DNA of 64,000 nt from Mytilus edulis (taxonomy: Eukaryota > Mollusca > Bivalvia > Mytilida > Mytilidae): NCBI RefSeq assembly GCF_963676685.1, contig NC_092348.1:29301386-29365385 (forward strand), in the 5' to 3' direction. This document shows, piece by piece, positions 1-13,100 of this stretch (position 1 is its first letter; the number at the start of each line of letters is the position of its first letter). The notes under the pieces were generated by a model. That model was not told the DNA's origin, did no database searches, and was given only the letters and a program-made list of their open reading frames with translations. A program made the translations under genes and the position numbers.

Positions 1-1120
1 TACCTTCTTTCATGATCCCCAAATGTTTTTCTTTGTTTCAAGACGGAGAGAAGACGTAGAGTTCTGGTCAAACAATAAGAAGTTGGTCATACAAACACAT
101 TTACGTGGTATCGGTTTTAACAAATAACTCAGTTGATGGATTGATACAGGTCCATTGGACACCGATAATTATATTTTACGGCATGGCATAATTAAAAAAA
201 AAACCAATCATACAATGTTCCAAAAACAATTTGGAGTCCAAATCCAAAATGTCATGGATACAATTATTTCCATATGTTTTATATGGTCGCCATTTTAAAA
301 TTCTAATAAAAATAATTATCACCATTTAGCATATTCTTTGGTGAACAAAATATACAGCAAGCAAATAAATAATTATATTATACTGCAATATTCTTTTATT
401 ATAAAAAATTAAAATAAGCTAAGTTAAACAGTCATCATATGTTATAGTTATTGACCAAGCCATAAAATTGAGAAAGGAAATGGGCTCTGGTGACCCTAAT
501 TACCCGAACGACGTAGTAAGAACAAAGCGATTTTACCCATGTCATGTGTTAAATTTCCTTAGACTTCCAGGCAGTGATGAACATAGTTTTCAAATTGAAG
601 AATTGTAATCTGTGTAATGGTAACACTCATTAAGATTTTTTATGTGAAAGCGCAAAAATCGTGTCGATTTAAAACAGGTGCAGTGGCGAATCAAGAAAAT
701 TTCAAAAGGAGTAGGGGGCCGCACTGACTGCCTAAGCCGGGGTCCCGCTCGAGTCATGCTTCAGTATTTCCCTAAATAATCAACCATTCCCACCTAAATC
801 CGGTTTTGATGTGCATCAAAGTGTAAAGCGAAAACACAAAAAACACAAGGTTTTGATTACTATACAAATCCTTAATTGGTACTAAAACAAAGTCAATGTT
901 CGTGACTGAATAATTGACTGAAACTTACGCTATTAGCTTTTGTATAATTGGTTTTTATTTGAGTCAATAGGCCTACAGAATTTTTGATTGGGAATTTATG
1001 ACTTTACGATTGAATATCTTTGATTAGGTACTTATGTATAAAGGACTCCTTTAAAAAAATACTTTCCCCGTGAAATAAAAAAAAACGAATCAGACCCGTC
1101 TTTGTCCAAATTTAGTTTCT
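1..1120. other. 5' flank of DTNBP1
   Basis: No coding exon recognised. Mostly AT-rich unique-looking sequence; 675-830 contains a GC-richer block (cagtggcgaatc, then gggggcc and ccggggtccc) resembling the end of a decayed hAT-like DNA transposon, a weak call from memory. Confidence 0.3.
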
Positions 1121-1130
1121 ATCACGTGAC
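1121..1130. promoter_or_regulatory. CLEAR-like E-box upstream of DTNBP1
   Basis: ATCACGTGAC lies 67 bp before the DTNBP1 start codon and differs at one base from GTCACGTGAC, the CLEAR element bound by TFEB/MITF-type factors. A second E-box (CATGTG) follows at 1135-1140. No TATA box is evident. Function is inferred from position and from the lysosome-related role of dysbindin. Confidence 0.4.
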
Positions 1131-1150
1131 ACACCATGTGACTGTACAAA

Positions 1151-1171
1151 ATGGCAGACGAAAAACATTGA
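1151..1171 (+). other. Short upstream ORF in the DTNBP1 leader
   Basis: The first ATG downstream of the E-box opens a six-codon reading frame (MADEKH, stop TGA at 1169-1171) that ends 25 bp before the real start. It could dampen translation if the transcript begins upstream of 1151, which the sequence alone does not show. Confidence 0.35.
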
Positions 1172-1196
1172 AAGAAAACAACAAAAAAAAACAACT

Positions 1197-4100
1197 ATGA
1201 GTGTTTTTAAAAGTATAGCAGCAGGGTAGGTATACATAATTTTTACACCAACAAAAATTCAGTAAGTTTGTGCTGTTTATTTTGTTGTTCCATTCCAATA
1301 TATGTGTTCAATTTTGTATGACCTGGAAGTGGAAAGATGTGGCACCTCTTCCTTCACATCTAAATTAAATCACCCTTATTGCACAAAGATCTATAAAACT
1401 AAATGACAATAAATTGGGCACTGAAAAAAGTCACCCTAGAAAATGCATAATTTTTAATAAATACAAAGGGTATAATAGAAAACTTTATAAAAAATTCAAA
1501 TACTAATGGTGTGACTGAGCATTTTAATCTATTAAACATATTTGCATTGATAAAGTATTGTTAAATCTTTCCGTTTTTAAATATTTATTTGTTTTCTTCT
1601 TCGCATTCTGGTGACAGTTGCCCTTTTAGTGTATGAAGCAAATTTTAAGAAATAATATTGTAACAGGAGGGGGTCAGTGTCCACCCCTCCTGGAACATGT
1701 AGTGTCTAGTTATGTGTCCCTATTCTATCATTGGGATACCTGATATCAGGTTTTGGCTGAACTAAGCCTAAATCAAATAGAACTCAAACTCAATAATTAA
1801 TTTACAGATGTACAACAATCAAGTTAAGGTTCATGTGGACCCTTTTATTTTCACCTCAAAATTTACTCTGAGTACAGAAAAACCTGTGCATCTGGAAAGG
1901 TTTTAAAGCATAGCATGCCCTAGATAAATAGAATTCAAATGCATTGTATGATTAAGAAAATCCATAACTTAACTGGCTTATGCAGTGCACTTTGTTTTCG
2001 TCCCTGCAGAAGATGATAAAATTAACAAACAGTTGAATTTCGCTTGATATGGTCCACTCAGGTACACATTTCAAATCACCAACTATTGTCAGGTATCTAT
2101 TGTCCATCTACTGTCCATGTCAATCAATACAACTCACTTCAATTATTACCTGTGGGGAAGTTCTCAAACCTCTTTCTCAACTTAGTTTATTTTGGCACCT
2201 TCTAGAAGAATGAAAAATAGTGCACTGCAAAATCCTTTTAAGTTTTTATTTTTCTAAAACATAAAACATATTTGAATTTTATTTATCTAGGGCATGCAAT
2301 GCCTTAAAACTTTTCCAGATGCACAGGTTTGTCTGTACTCAGAGTAAATTTTGAGGTGAAAATACAGCCATTTTAGCCAAAGGGTCCACATGAACCTTAA
2401 ACGTAGTATGAAATCAAAATGAAAAGTGAATCAAAAGTTGAGTCAAAAATGAAATGTAGTGAAAAAGAAGAATTCACAAATGAATAAAAAAAGAAAAATA
2501 TTTAAAGTTAAAAAAAATCAATTAAAAAAGTTAGAATTTAGTAAATTGTATCAAAATAATGCCAATGTACATGTAGTTGCTTAAAATTAATTCTACTGGG
2601 GTCAAGGGGTTCCTGTGAGCTGTAGCCTAATTAAAACTGAATTTAGTATGTATTACTGAAGTCTGCTGATATATGCATGCTGAAAGTGCATTTTTTTCAT
2701 ATGGAGTAGCTCCGGATCAAGTTCTAGAGAAAAAAACTTATCACTTTAAAACATCTTTGAAATAAAATGGTATTGAAGAAATATTGGAGAAATGACTGTT
2801 CATCAAACATAAACAGTAGCTTTGAATTGAATACTGTTAAAGTTTAGTTTAATAAATTTTAAAGCAACTTTGGATTCTATATAAAAAAAGAAGATGTGGT
2901 ATGATTGCCAATGAAACAACTCTTCACATGAACAAATGACACAGAAATAAATTAACAACTATCATACTATAGGTCTCTGTATACGTACTGCCTTCAAAAA
3001 TTAACAAAGCTCATACCACATATTCAGCTATAAAGTATGTTTAAATCAAAGTGAAACATAGAAATAATTTAGAAAATAGGAACCAGGAACATTTAAAGGA
3101 GACTCTCCAAGTCACATCCATTACAATATCTATGTATGATCATGATTTATTACTAAAATGAACATAAACATTTACATGTAGTTAATGTGAACATACATTT
3201 TAATACTTACATGTTTTAATTCATTTTTACAGATTTAAGTCTATCACATCCAGAGACACTGTCAAACAAGATATACCAATAGGTGTTTCTAAGTCAACAG
3301 TGAACTTTGATGCTGGTGCAGAACTTCTTGACAGGTACTGCAATAACATTAATTTATACACCCTGCTTCAAAGGAGGGGTATACTGGTGAACATCTCTCA
3401 TTCCTTCTGTCTTTCTTTTTGACCCATTAAAGTTTGGTAGCATTTTCTCAGGATTTGACAATAAATTGAGATTTTCTGAAACTTCATTTGAGCATGATAT
3501 ACTATGTGATATGTTTTCACATTCATCACTTCTTGTTTATCCAATGTTGTATAAATTCAGAAATTTTTGTCATGTTTTTTTTAGTTTTGCAAAAATTCAG
3601 AAATTGTGTTGCAAAACTGAAAACTCTCATTTCCAATTTAAAACCATTTTTGTTTGCAGCACTTTCTGAAATAACAACTATTAAATATTCATAAAAAATG
3701 TTTATTCCGACAATGGCAATAGTAAATAATTTCTAAAACTATAGTACTTATTGCAGGGTTATCACAGTTAAACTTGTTTTTGTGTTTTTTTTTCTGCTAC
3801 TAAAAATGCTATGTTTACCTTTATATTTATATCTAATCAACAACAACAAAAACTGTTTATAAAACACATATAGAGCACCAACCTGATTCATACTGTAAAT
3901 CTTATACATTTTATATATTGTAATTAAATTTTGTAAATAATAATAAGTTACTCACTTTGCACTTTCCAGTCCAAAAGGTGTAACTTTGTTAGTTTGTTAC
4001 ATATCCTATACATTTGTATGTGATATTTTTATATAAATTTTTACAGTTACCAGGAAATTTGGAAGGAACTCCATGACAATTGTCAACAAAATGCAAGGAG

Positions 4101-7100
4101 AGCAGAGGTTGGTAAATGGTTTATTGACATAGTACCAGTCTTTCCTGAGTATCATTATTCAATACATGCGTAAATAAATATGTATTGTCAATTTTTTAAA
4201 TATTTATTACAAGGGTATTTGTTAGAGGGCAGACTTAAATTATATTGTTTATCACAGACTTTTTTTATTATTTGTAAAAAAGAAATTTGTAATTTAAAAA
4301 GTTATTCTAAAAAAGTAGAATCGTACATAGAACCTAACATGTTTCAACTTTAATTTGGAGTTTAGTATGGCGTTCATTATCACTGAACTAGTATATATAT
4401 TTGTTTAGGGGCCAGCAGAAGGAGGCCTCTGGTTGCGGCTGCATTGAAGACCTGTTGGTTACCTTCTGCTGTGGTCTGTTCTATGGTCGGGTTGTTGTCT
4501 CTTTGACACATTCCCCATTTCCATTCTCAATTTTATTTAAATCATGAAAATATTTTTGTGTTCGCAACACATTTATATTTATTTTTAGGATTCTGATAGC
4601 CAGATAACAGAATTGTATATTAGATATGACAGACAACAGGAAATGATGTCACAGCTACATGAAAGTCTGGTTTCTTTACCAATACTGGTGTCCCATTTAC
4701 AACAAGCTACAGATTTATTGGGTGAGATTTAGGGAAAAGTTGATAGGGGATACAATACTGTAATAGTACTGTAAAGTTAGTTTTTATTATAGTATCATCA
4801 GGATTAGAAAAAAAATGTTAGGAATTTTGTGACTTAATAGTGTCTTTTAAAATATTAAAATGCAGATAAAAATCATATTTGAAAAAGATACTGCAACTGA
4901 TTTTGACAGATAAGGAATTTGTTTGTAGATAAATAAAAAATTCTAAGACATTTCAATCCATTTAAATGGTCGTTCTTTAAAAAGTTTACTACAAACTTCT
5001 CTATATTTTTAGATATAAGTACTTACGCCTTTGATGCACAAAAAAAGTTATATTTTTATCTATAATATAGTTCATTAAGTATTTACTCTCCATTTCTTGC
5101 ATAATAAACATTTACTTTTTGCCAAGCCTTCGACTTTTGTCGAAAAAGCGAGGCATAGAAATCCTACATTCCGTCGGCGGCGGCATCACTCTGTGGTTAA
5201 AATTTTGAAATTTTAATAACTTTTTTAAACTATCCTGGATTTGTACCAGAAGCTTGTTGATGATCATAAGATAGTATCCAGAAGTAAGTTTTGTAAAAAA
5301 AAAGATTCTGTTTTCCACATTTTACTTATAAATGGACTTAGTTTTTCTGCCAGGAAACATTACATTCACTCTGTGGTTCAAGTTTTTAAAATTTTGGCAT
5401 AACTTTCTTAAACTATCTTGGATTTGTACCAAACTTGGACAGGAGGTTGTTTATGATCATAAAAAAGTATCCAGAAGTAAATTTTGAAAAAAAAAACCCA
5501 TCCATTTTCCCCCGTAATTTACTTATAAATGGACTTAGTTTTTCTGCCAGGAAACATAACATTCACTCTGTGGTTAAAGTTTTTAAATTTTGATAACATT
5601 CTTGAACTCTCCTGGAATTGTACCAAACTTGGACAGAAGCTTGTTTATGATCAAAAGCTAGTATCTAGAAGGAAATTTTGTTAAAATTTTGTACTTATTT
5701 ATCAGTATTTTACTTATAAATGGACTTAGTTTTTCTTCCAGTTAACATTACATACAGTGTGCAGTTAAAGTTTTTAAAACATTTATTAGATTCATAAACA
5801 ATCCTGATTTTTACCAAACTTAGATAGAGGCTTCCTATAATCAAGAGATAATTTCAAGAGGAATGTTTTTATTAATTTTTTTCCACATTTTTGTTGAGCC
5901 TGCGATTAACAGCGAAAATAGGTGAGACCTAGGGTTCCTACAAACGCTAACAGATTTTTGGTATATATGATGATCTTTTAAAATTTATATATTTAAAGCA
6001 TCCTTAGAAGGAGAATATGAAAAAGTCAATACAGCTTTAATAAATCTAGAAGATGTAATAGAAGAAAAAGAACTGATGAATGCACAGTTCATTGACACAC
6101 AGAAACTGTCAGGATATAACCAGAGAAAACAAGATGAACTTGAAAACTGTAAAGGTAATTATATACACAAGTCATTAACACTAAGAATCTATAGGGGTAT
6201 GATATTAAGGTCGATGTTTGTAACTTTCTTACCATTTTTTGCAACAAATGAAATAAAAACATTATTCTTAAAACAGGTATTTTTTTTAGAATTTTGTTGA
6301 CAAACTTTATTCTTGGTTAAGTTTTAAAAAAACCTTAAGGAAAAATGTATATCAGAAAAGATTTACTTTTTCTGTTCAGTTGATACAAATTTCTTACCTT
6401 TCCACAATATACAATGTACTCATTTACCATTAACTTATTCTATTGTGAAAAACAAGAATATATTATCTATACTAATAAAGGAAGAGACTGATTTCATTGA
6501 GGCGCAACTCTTCTGGAAACATACAAAGACGGAAATATTTGTGATATAGTGTTTGCACTTCCTAAATTAGTCTTAGAAACGATCTTTTTTCCCAAGAAAA
6601 TGCCAAGTTTTGAGAAAGTATTCAAATATGGAGACTGTGATCAATCTGTGTCTTATATGCTTTCGCACATGCTCAGTCTACATACTGCTCACTTCTTCTA
6701 AGTTGCTTCTACTGGCATAGAACACAGGTAAATTAGGCATTAAAATGTTTTATTTATAACTAAAGACATTCCTGATAGGTTAGAACTCAGAAAAAGAATG
6801 AAAAAAATATATCCTACCTATCGACCATATCTTGCTGACATCTTCTAGTAGATAGAATATCTACACTTAACATTCAGTTTTAAAATTTAAAAAGGTAATA
6901 AGTATTCTTTCTTTCATTTTTTCTGTTTGTATTTTATTTATAACCACATTTTAAACTCTATATAAAAAAGAAGATGTGGTATGATTGCCAATGAGACAAC
7001 TTTCCACATATCTATGTTTAAATTTTAATGCTTTTTTAGTTCAGTTAGCTAGAGACCATGCTAAAAAGATACACGACTATGAGAAAAGGAAGAAAAATAT

Positions 7101-10100
7101 ACAGAAAGAAAGAGAAGAAGCTTTCCAGGATGCATTTGAAGATGATCTTGATTATTTCAAAACATATGGACGTTTAGATAGTAAGTTTCACTTTTCCTTC
7201 TGGTGTACATAAGTGCTCATGAGTATTTTTTCTGTCAATTACACAAATATTTAGGTACAGTACACAATATTTAAGAGATAAGTATATGTCCATAGTTATT
7301 GATAAAGGTTTTTGTACCTGTGTCACCAAAGGGCTGAAGCAGGTCTACAGGTAGTAACCTCTCAATTCCAACTGTCTCTCTGTCCTTCTAGATCTGTCTG
7401 AAATAGATATTTAGGCACAGTACACTGTATTCAACAGATAAGTATATGTCCATGGTCATTGAAACAGTTTTTGTACCTGTGTCACCAAAGGGTGGAAGCA
7501 GGTCTACAGGTAGTAACCTCTCAATTCCAACTGTCATTCTGTCCTTCTAGATCTGTCTGAAACAAATACAGATATTTAGGCACAGTACACTGTATTCAAC
7601 AGATAAGTATATGTCCATGGTCATTGAAACAGTTTTTGTACCTGTGTCACCAAAGGGTGGAAGCAGGTCTACAGGTAGTAACCTCTCAATTCCAACTGTC
7701 ATTCTGTCCTTCTAGATCTGTCTGAAACAAATACAGATATTTAGGCACAGTACACTGTATTCAACAGATAAGTATATGTCCATGGTCATTGAAACAGTTT
7801 TTGTATCTGTGTCACCAAAGGGTGGAAGCAGGTCTGTAAACTCTCCATTTCATCAGTCTCTTGGTCTGTCTGTTTAAGAGATAGAAACTTTCATCAAAGT
7901 AAATGGGAAAGATTTAATATTTGGTCTGCAGCTTGAATATGTTTAGTTGTAGCAAGTTAGCAATTTTTGCATCTGCTGTGCTGCCACTTTCTGTTTGCCA
8001 ATGGTTGGTAATTCAAATTTAATAACACTCGTTATACAAAGCAAACTTTTGTCAAACTTTTCTTGGCTCCAATTGAAAAGAATGATTTTAGTATTTGATC
8101 TTGGAATGATCAGTTATGCTCTGATATACATGTTACCTCAATCAATTAGCCGTTTCAGAATCTAAAGAATCATGGGTAATTTCATTGTCCGTACCCAAAA
8201 TGAAAATAACGCCATGTCATTGGTTCAATTTCCATTGTTTATGACATTTTTAACCAATCAGAACGTTGTGGTGTACACTTTTGAAAATATTACCCAGGAT
8301 GCATTAGATTCTGAAACGGCGAATTGTGTGCAGTATTGGTCTTGTTTCATCTTTTTGGGTGTTGAAGATTGCATTCATACTAAAAACCTTTATGGGGCTG
8401 GTTTGATAGCTACTAAATACCATATTTTATCACTACTTTTAAGATAAAGAAATATAGTGCATTCAGCACAAAATTCCAAACATTGAATCTATAAACATTG
8501 GAAGAAACTTATCAATAAAATGTACACTCAGATATTCAAGTGACAAAATTATACATATGTTTATCACAACGCTTGTCAAGATAAGACCATTAATTTAGCA
8601 TGGTGTATAAATCAAGTATCAGCTGTTCTAAAATATCAATGATGTCATATTTAAGCAAGAGGCGAAAGATGAAAAATTCAAACAAGTACACAATAATATG
8701 ATAACATCATGGGTAAAAAAAAAAAAGAAAGATCAACAGACAAACAACAATACGATTTAAAATTAAAGTTATCTTCCTTTGAAAGTACCAATGCTTAACA
8801 TGCTTAAGGTTGCAGTCTTGTAATTGAGTGCTCCATAGGCTTACATGCAAAAACAGCTAATCTTTGAAAATAAAAAAATAATAAACAGCTGCGCCATGAG
8901 CGCATGATACTCCCGTCGTCTTGTGTAGTAGCAATTATTATCTAACGTTGCGTTATTCTATTTTTATACTAAGCTTGGTTTTAGCGGAATAAAGTAACCG
9001 TATCTTTAATAAACAGCTGCGTCATGAGTGCATGATACGCCCATCGTCTTGTGTGAAAGTTTTATGCAGTAATCATAAATAGTTTCTGAGAAAGTTTTAA
9101 GCAATAACCATATATTATTTTTTGAGATACTGAGGGACCCCCCCTCTTTTTTTTCTTCAAAAATACTAAATTTCACTAAAATAAAATTTTGAATCAAAAC
9201 CAAAAAGTATACAGATCTTTAGATTAATATAACAAAGAAGTGTGTAAAGTTTTAAGCAATATTCATAAATTGTTTTTGAGATACGGCACGACATGTGAAA
9301 AAAACCTCCCCCTTTTTTACAAAATACTAAACTGAAAAATAAAATTTTGAATCATCACCAAAAAGTATACAGATCTTTAGATTAATATAACAAAGAAGTG
9401 TGTAAAGTTTAAGCAATAATCATAAATAGTTTTTGAGATACGGCGCAACATGTAAAAACCCCTCCCCCTTTTTTACAAAATACTAAACTGAAAAATAAAA
9501 TTTTGAATCATCACCAAAAAGTATACAGATCTTAAGATTAATATAACTAAGAATTGTGTAAAGTTTTAAGCAATAATCAAAAATCGTTTTTGATATACGA
9601 TGCGACATGTGAAAAAAACACCCCCATGTTTTAGTTACAAAGTGCTGTAACTCAATAAGTTTTAATCTTATTTTCACCAAAAAGTATACAGATCATTTGA
9701 CCATCATAAGAAACAACTATAATAAGTTTCATAAAATTTGTATAAGTCGTTCTCAAGTTACGGTGCGACATGTTTACTCCGGACAGACGGACGGACACTG
9801 GACATTTGTATAACATAATACGTCCCGTCGTATAAAAAATGCTACATAGAAAAAAAATTTCATGTTCATATGATGTATGTACTAATGTGAAATTGTGATC
9901 TTATCGGAAAAAAAGTGGGTAATGCCGCAAAGAATAAAAAGTAATCCTGAAGTCAAAACATTTTTTTTCTACTTTCTGTTTGTTGTTTTTACTAGACCGC
10001 ACCACTTCCAGTAAACATGATATCCTTCCACTTTCCTGGATTGATATCCCCCAAAAGATGCAAGATTTTTTTTAAGTCTATATATATGTTTCAATTCAGC

Positions 10101-13100
10101 ATAAAACTATACTCAAACAGAAAAAATTGAGTTCAGATAAAAATGCATTATTTTGTTTCCCTCCATGTTTTGACATGCACCGGAAACTGGAGTTGTAATA
10201 CAAGACTGGTACCTTAATGCAATTTTGATGTTTAATTTTTAGCTCCAATAGCAAGTGAATGTAATCTGTACCCTTCAGTGCTTACAAGCACTTTGATTAT
10301 GTAACTCTTATTGAGTTATAATATTTCATTTAAAAACTGTCTGCCAAGTTGAATAAAAAATTAAAAGTTCTCAGATTGAAAATATCACATTGAAAAATTT
10401 GAGGAAAATTGAAAATATGAGATTATAAATTTTGATAGCAGAGTAATTGATCCTTTAAATTTATATAGATATTTGAGAACCCAAAAGAGCAAATTTCATA
10501 TTTGTTAAACTTAAAGTATCTTGTCTACATTACAGAAGTTTCTGTTACTAGTTCAGAGGGAAGTAAAAAGGTTGATATAGCTGATTTTTCATTTGAAGAA
10601 GAAGATGATGCATTAGATGAATTCCTTGGATCAACTGAAGTCACACCTGGAAATGAAAACCTAACAGGTATGTATCTTAAAGGGGTCTCATTTGGGGGTT
10701 CTTATCCAGGATCCCTCTTACTGTTTTGTCAGATTCCTGTGTCCGGCTTTCAGAATGTACATAAGCAATTCTCATTTTTTTGTAATTTCCTGTGTCTTGC
10801 TAGACTTCATTTCTGGTTTTCAGGGCACAATAATTTGACTTTCACATGTCATTATTACTAAAAATTGGCAATCACATCAGGCTTAGACCCAAATGAGACC
10901 CACTTAGAGTAGATATGTCTTTATTCATGATCCATAATTCAATGATAAAAAATGCAAAATATATGAATAAGCTAAATAATAATATTAAGATTTATGGTGT
11001 ACTACTTACATATATTAACTCAGCAATTTAGAAAATAAATAACAAACTGTTTACATATACGATTATAATTATAATATATTATTCTCAACGTGTCTGTATT
11101 TCTGAAATTTCTTGTTTGATATGATGACCTTTAGGTTTTTTTGTGTTATTTTGATGCTGTCACATTATAAATGCAATGTTAAAAAGACATCTTTTAGTAA
11201 TTCATGTAGAAATGTGTTAAGGTATTGCCAGTGGTAGTGTTTCATGTAGTAATTACACATTGTTGTTATATAACATAATAATATAAGAAATCCACACCAT
11301 CAAGCCTGAATTAGTAGAGTAGCTATTGTTTTGAATATTATAGAAAGTTTTTTGACTACAATGTCATTGAAGGGTGTAAGCCTTAAGATTAGTTGTAGCA
11401 GAGAAACTTTCTAGTCCAAAGATAATCTGTTAATCACTATTTTCCTATGCAACATCAATGACATTGGTTGATACCATTGTGTTCTCACTCTACATTGTTT
11501 ATTACATGAGCAACACAATGGGTGCCGCATGCAGGGCCGTAACTACATTGAGGCAAATGAGGCAAATGCCTCATGTAAAAAATTTCAAAAAAAAAATGAA
11601 ACAAAAAGGTTGTTTTCATATCAAATTCACGAAAAGTGTCTTGCAAGAAGCAAGACGTTCTCTTCGCTCTCTGGTGTATCCCCTGGATGTTTTTCGTTAT
11701 TCATGTTTCTAGTTTCCTTTTAGTTTTCAGAGTTGATGTTCTATTGTTTGTACTTCTGTGTTCCGGGTTTGTCTTTTGTTCATTTATTGTCCTACTTTAT
11801 GACTATAGTCTGAGCGTTGATTTTCATTTGTAAACGTGGTTTTGCAATGTTGCATGTCCACCGATGTCCAGCACTGTGCGAGAAATATAATTTAAGAACA
11901 TGCGATGCTACTCAGTGGACACAAAAAAATGTCCTTTCTGCATGGATAATTGAAATTGATATCAAAGAATACAAAATAGTTTGTTTCATTGTAAATAAAA
12001 CTAGATAGCTGACATGGTTTGAATTAAAGTAAGGTCACATATTTCCCGGTATCAAATAATTTGAAGAAAAAAACAAGGTATTGCCATATATGACCTTTTA
12101 CATTGAAAGGTTAAACTTGCATTAAGTCGTGTTGAGAACCTTTAACAGATAATAAAGGAGTATGGGGACATAATCGCACACAAAGTCAATGCATAGAAAA
12201 AATACAAATGATCAATGGTCAAAGTTTGTGTTCCTGCTCTTCATCTTGATAGTTACCGGATGGTCTTCAACAATACTTTTAAAGAATCATTAATACCGTA
12301 AAAGATCGTAAAACAAGGTGAAGATGGTCCCTAGTGTGGACTTCAGCAGTACTAGTACTTAAAGTATAATACTGCAATGTCACTATATTTAAATATAGTC
12401 ATAAAAAAATCTCCAAAGTCTAATTACAATACAAGACAAGAACAAACAGACAGACACGGTATTAATAATTATGAGAATTACGATTTTTGCTTTATCCTAC
12501 ATATCGGTCTTTTAATGTTGTCTCTAATGGTTTTGCTTTGGAACCTGATTGTCGAAAAAAATATCTAAAAATTAATTAAGCCGTTTCAATGCAAGAAAGA
12601 GTCTGGGAAATGCTCAGAATGCACGATTTTGCGTTATTTTTCTCAGAGCTTCTTGGGGGCCTTAAGCGGCCCCAGACCCCTCGCCCAAAATTTTTCGCCT
12701 TGTATTTTGCCTCACTATTAAAAGAGGCTCTGGCATGTGGAGCAGGATCGGTTTACCCTTCTTGAGCACCTGGGATCACCTCTAGTTTCCGGTTGGGTTC
12801 ATGTTGCTTTGTCTTTATTTTTTTAATTTGTGTCTTGTATACTATTATTTGTCCGTTTGTCTTTGTCTATTTTAATACTATTGAATATCAATAATGTGGT
12901 CATTTGTGTGAATTTCCTGTTTACAAAATTTTGAATTTTTTCGAAAAACTAAGGATTTTCTTATTCCAGGCATAGATTACCTTAGCCATATTTGGCACAA
13001 CTTTTTGGGATTTCGGATCCTCAACGCTCTTCAACTTTGTACTTGCTTGGCTTCATAAATATTTTGGTATGAGCGTCACTGATGAGTCTCCTGTAGACGA

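Noticed and set aside
7251..7840. Spaced repeats resembling a CRISPR array
   Set aside because: Whole 165-bp units are repeated without unique spacers, and the sequence is a eukaryotic intron.
8172..8447. 91-codon open frame on the plus strand
   Set aside because: It runs through the MITE at 8150-8319 and has no protein-like pattern; chance frame in repeat sequence.
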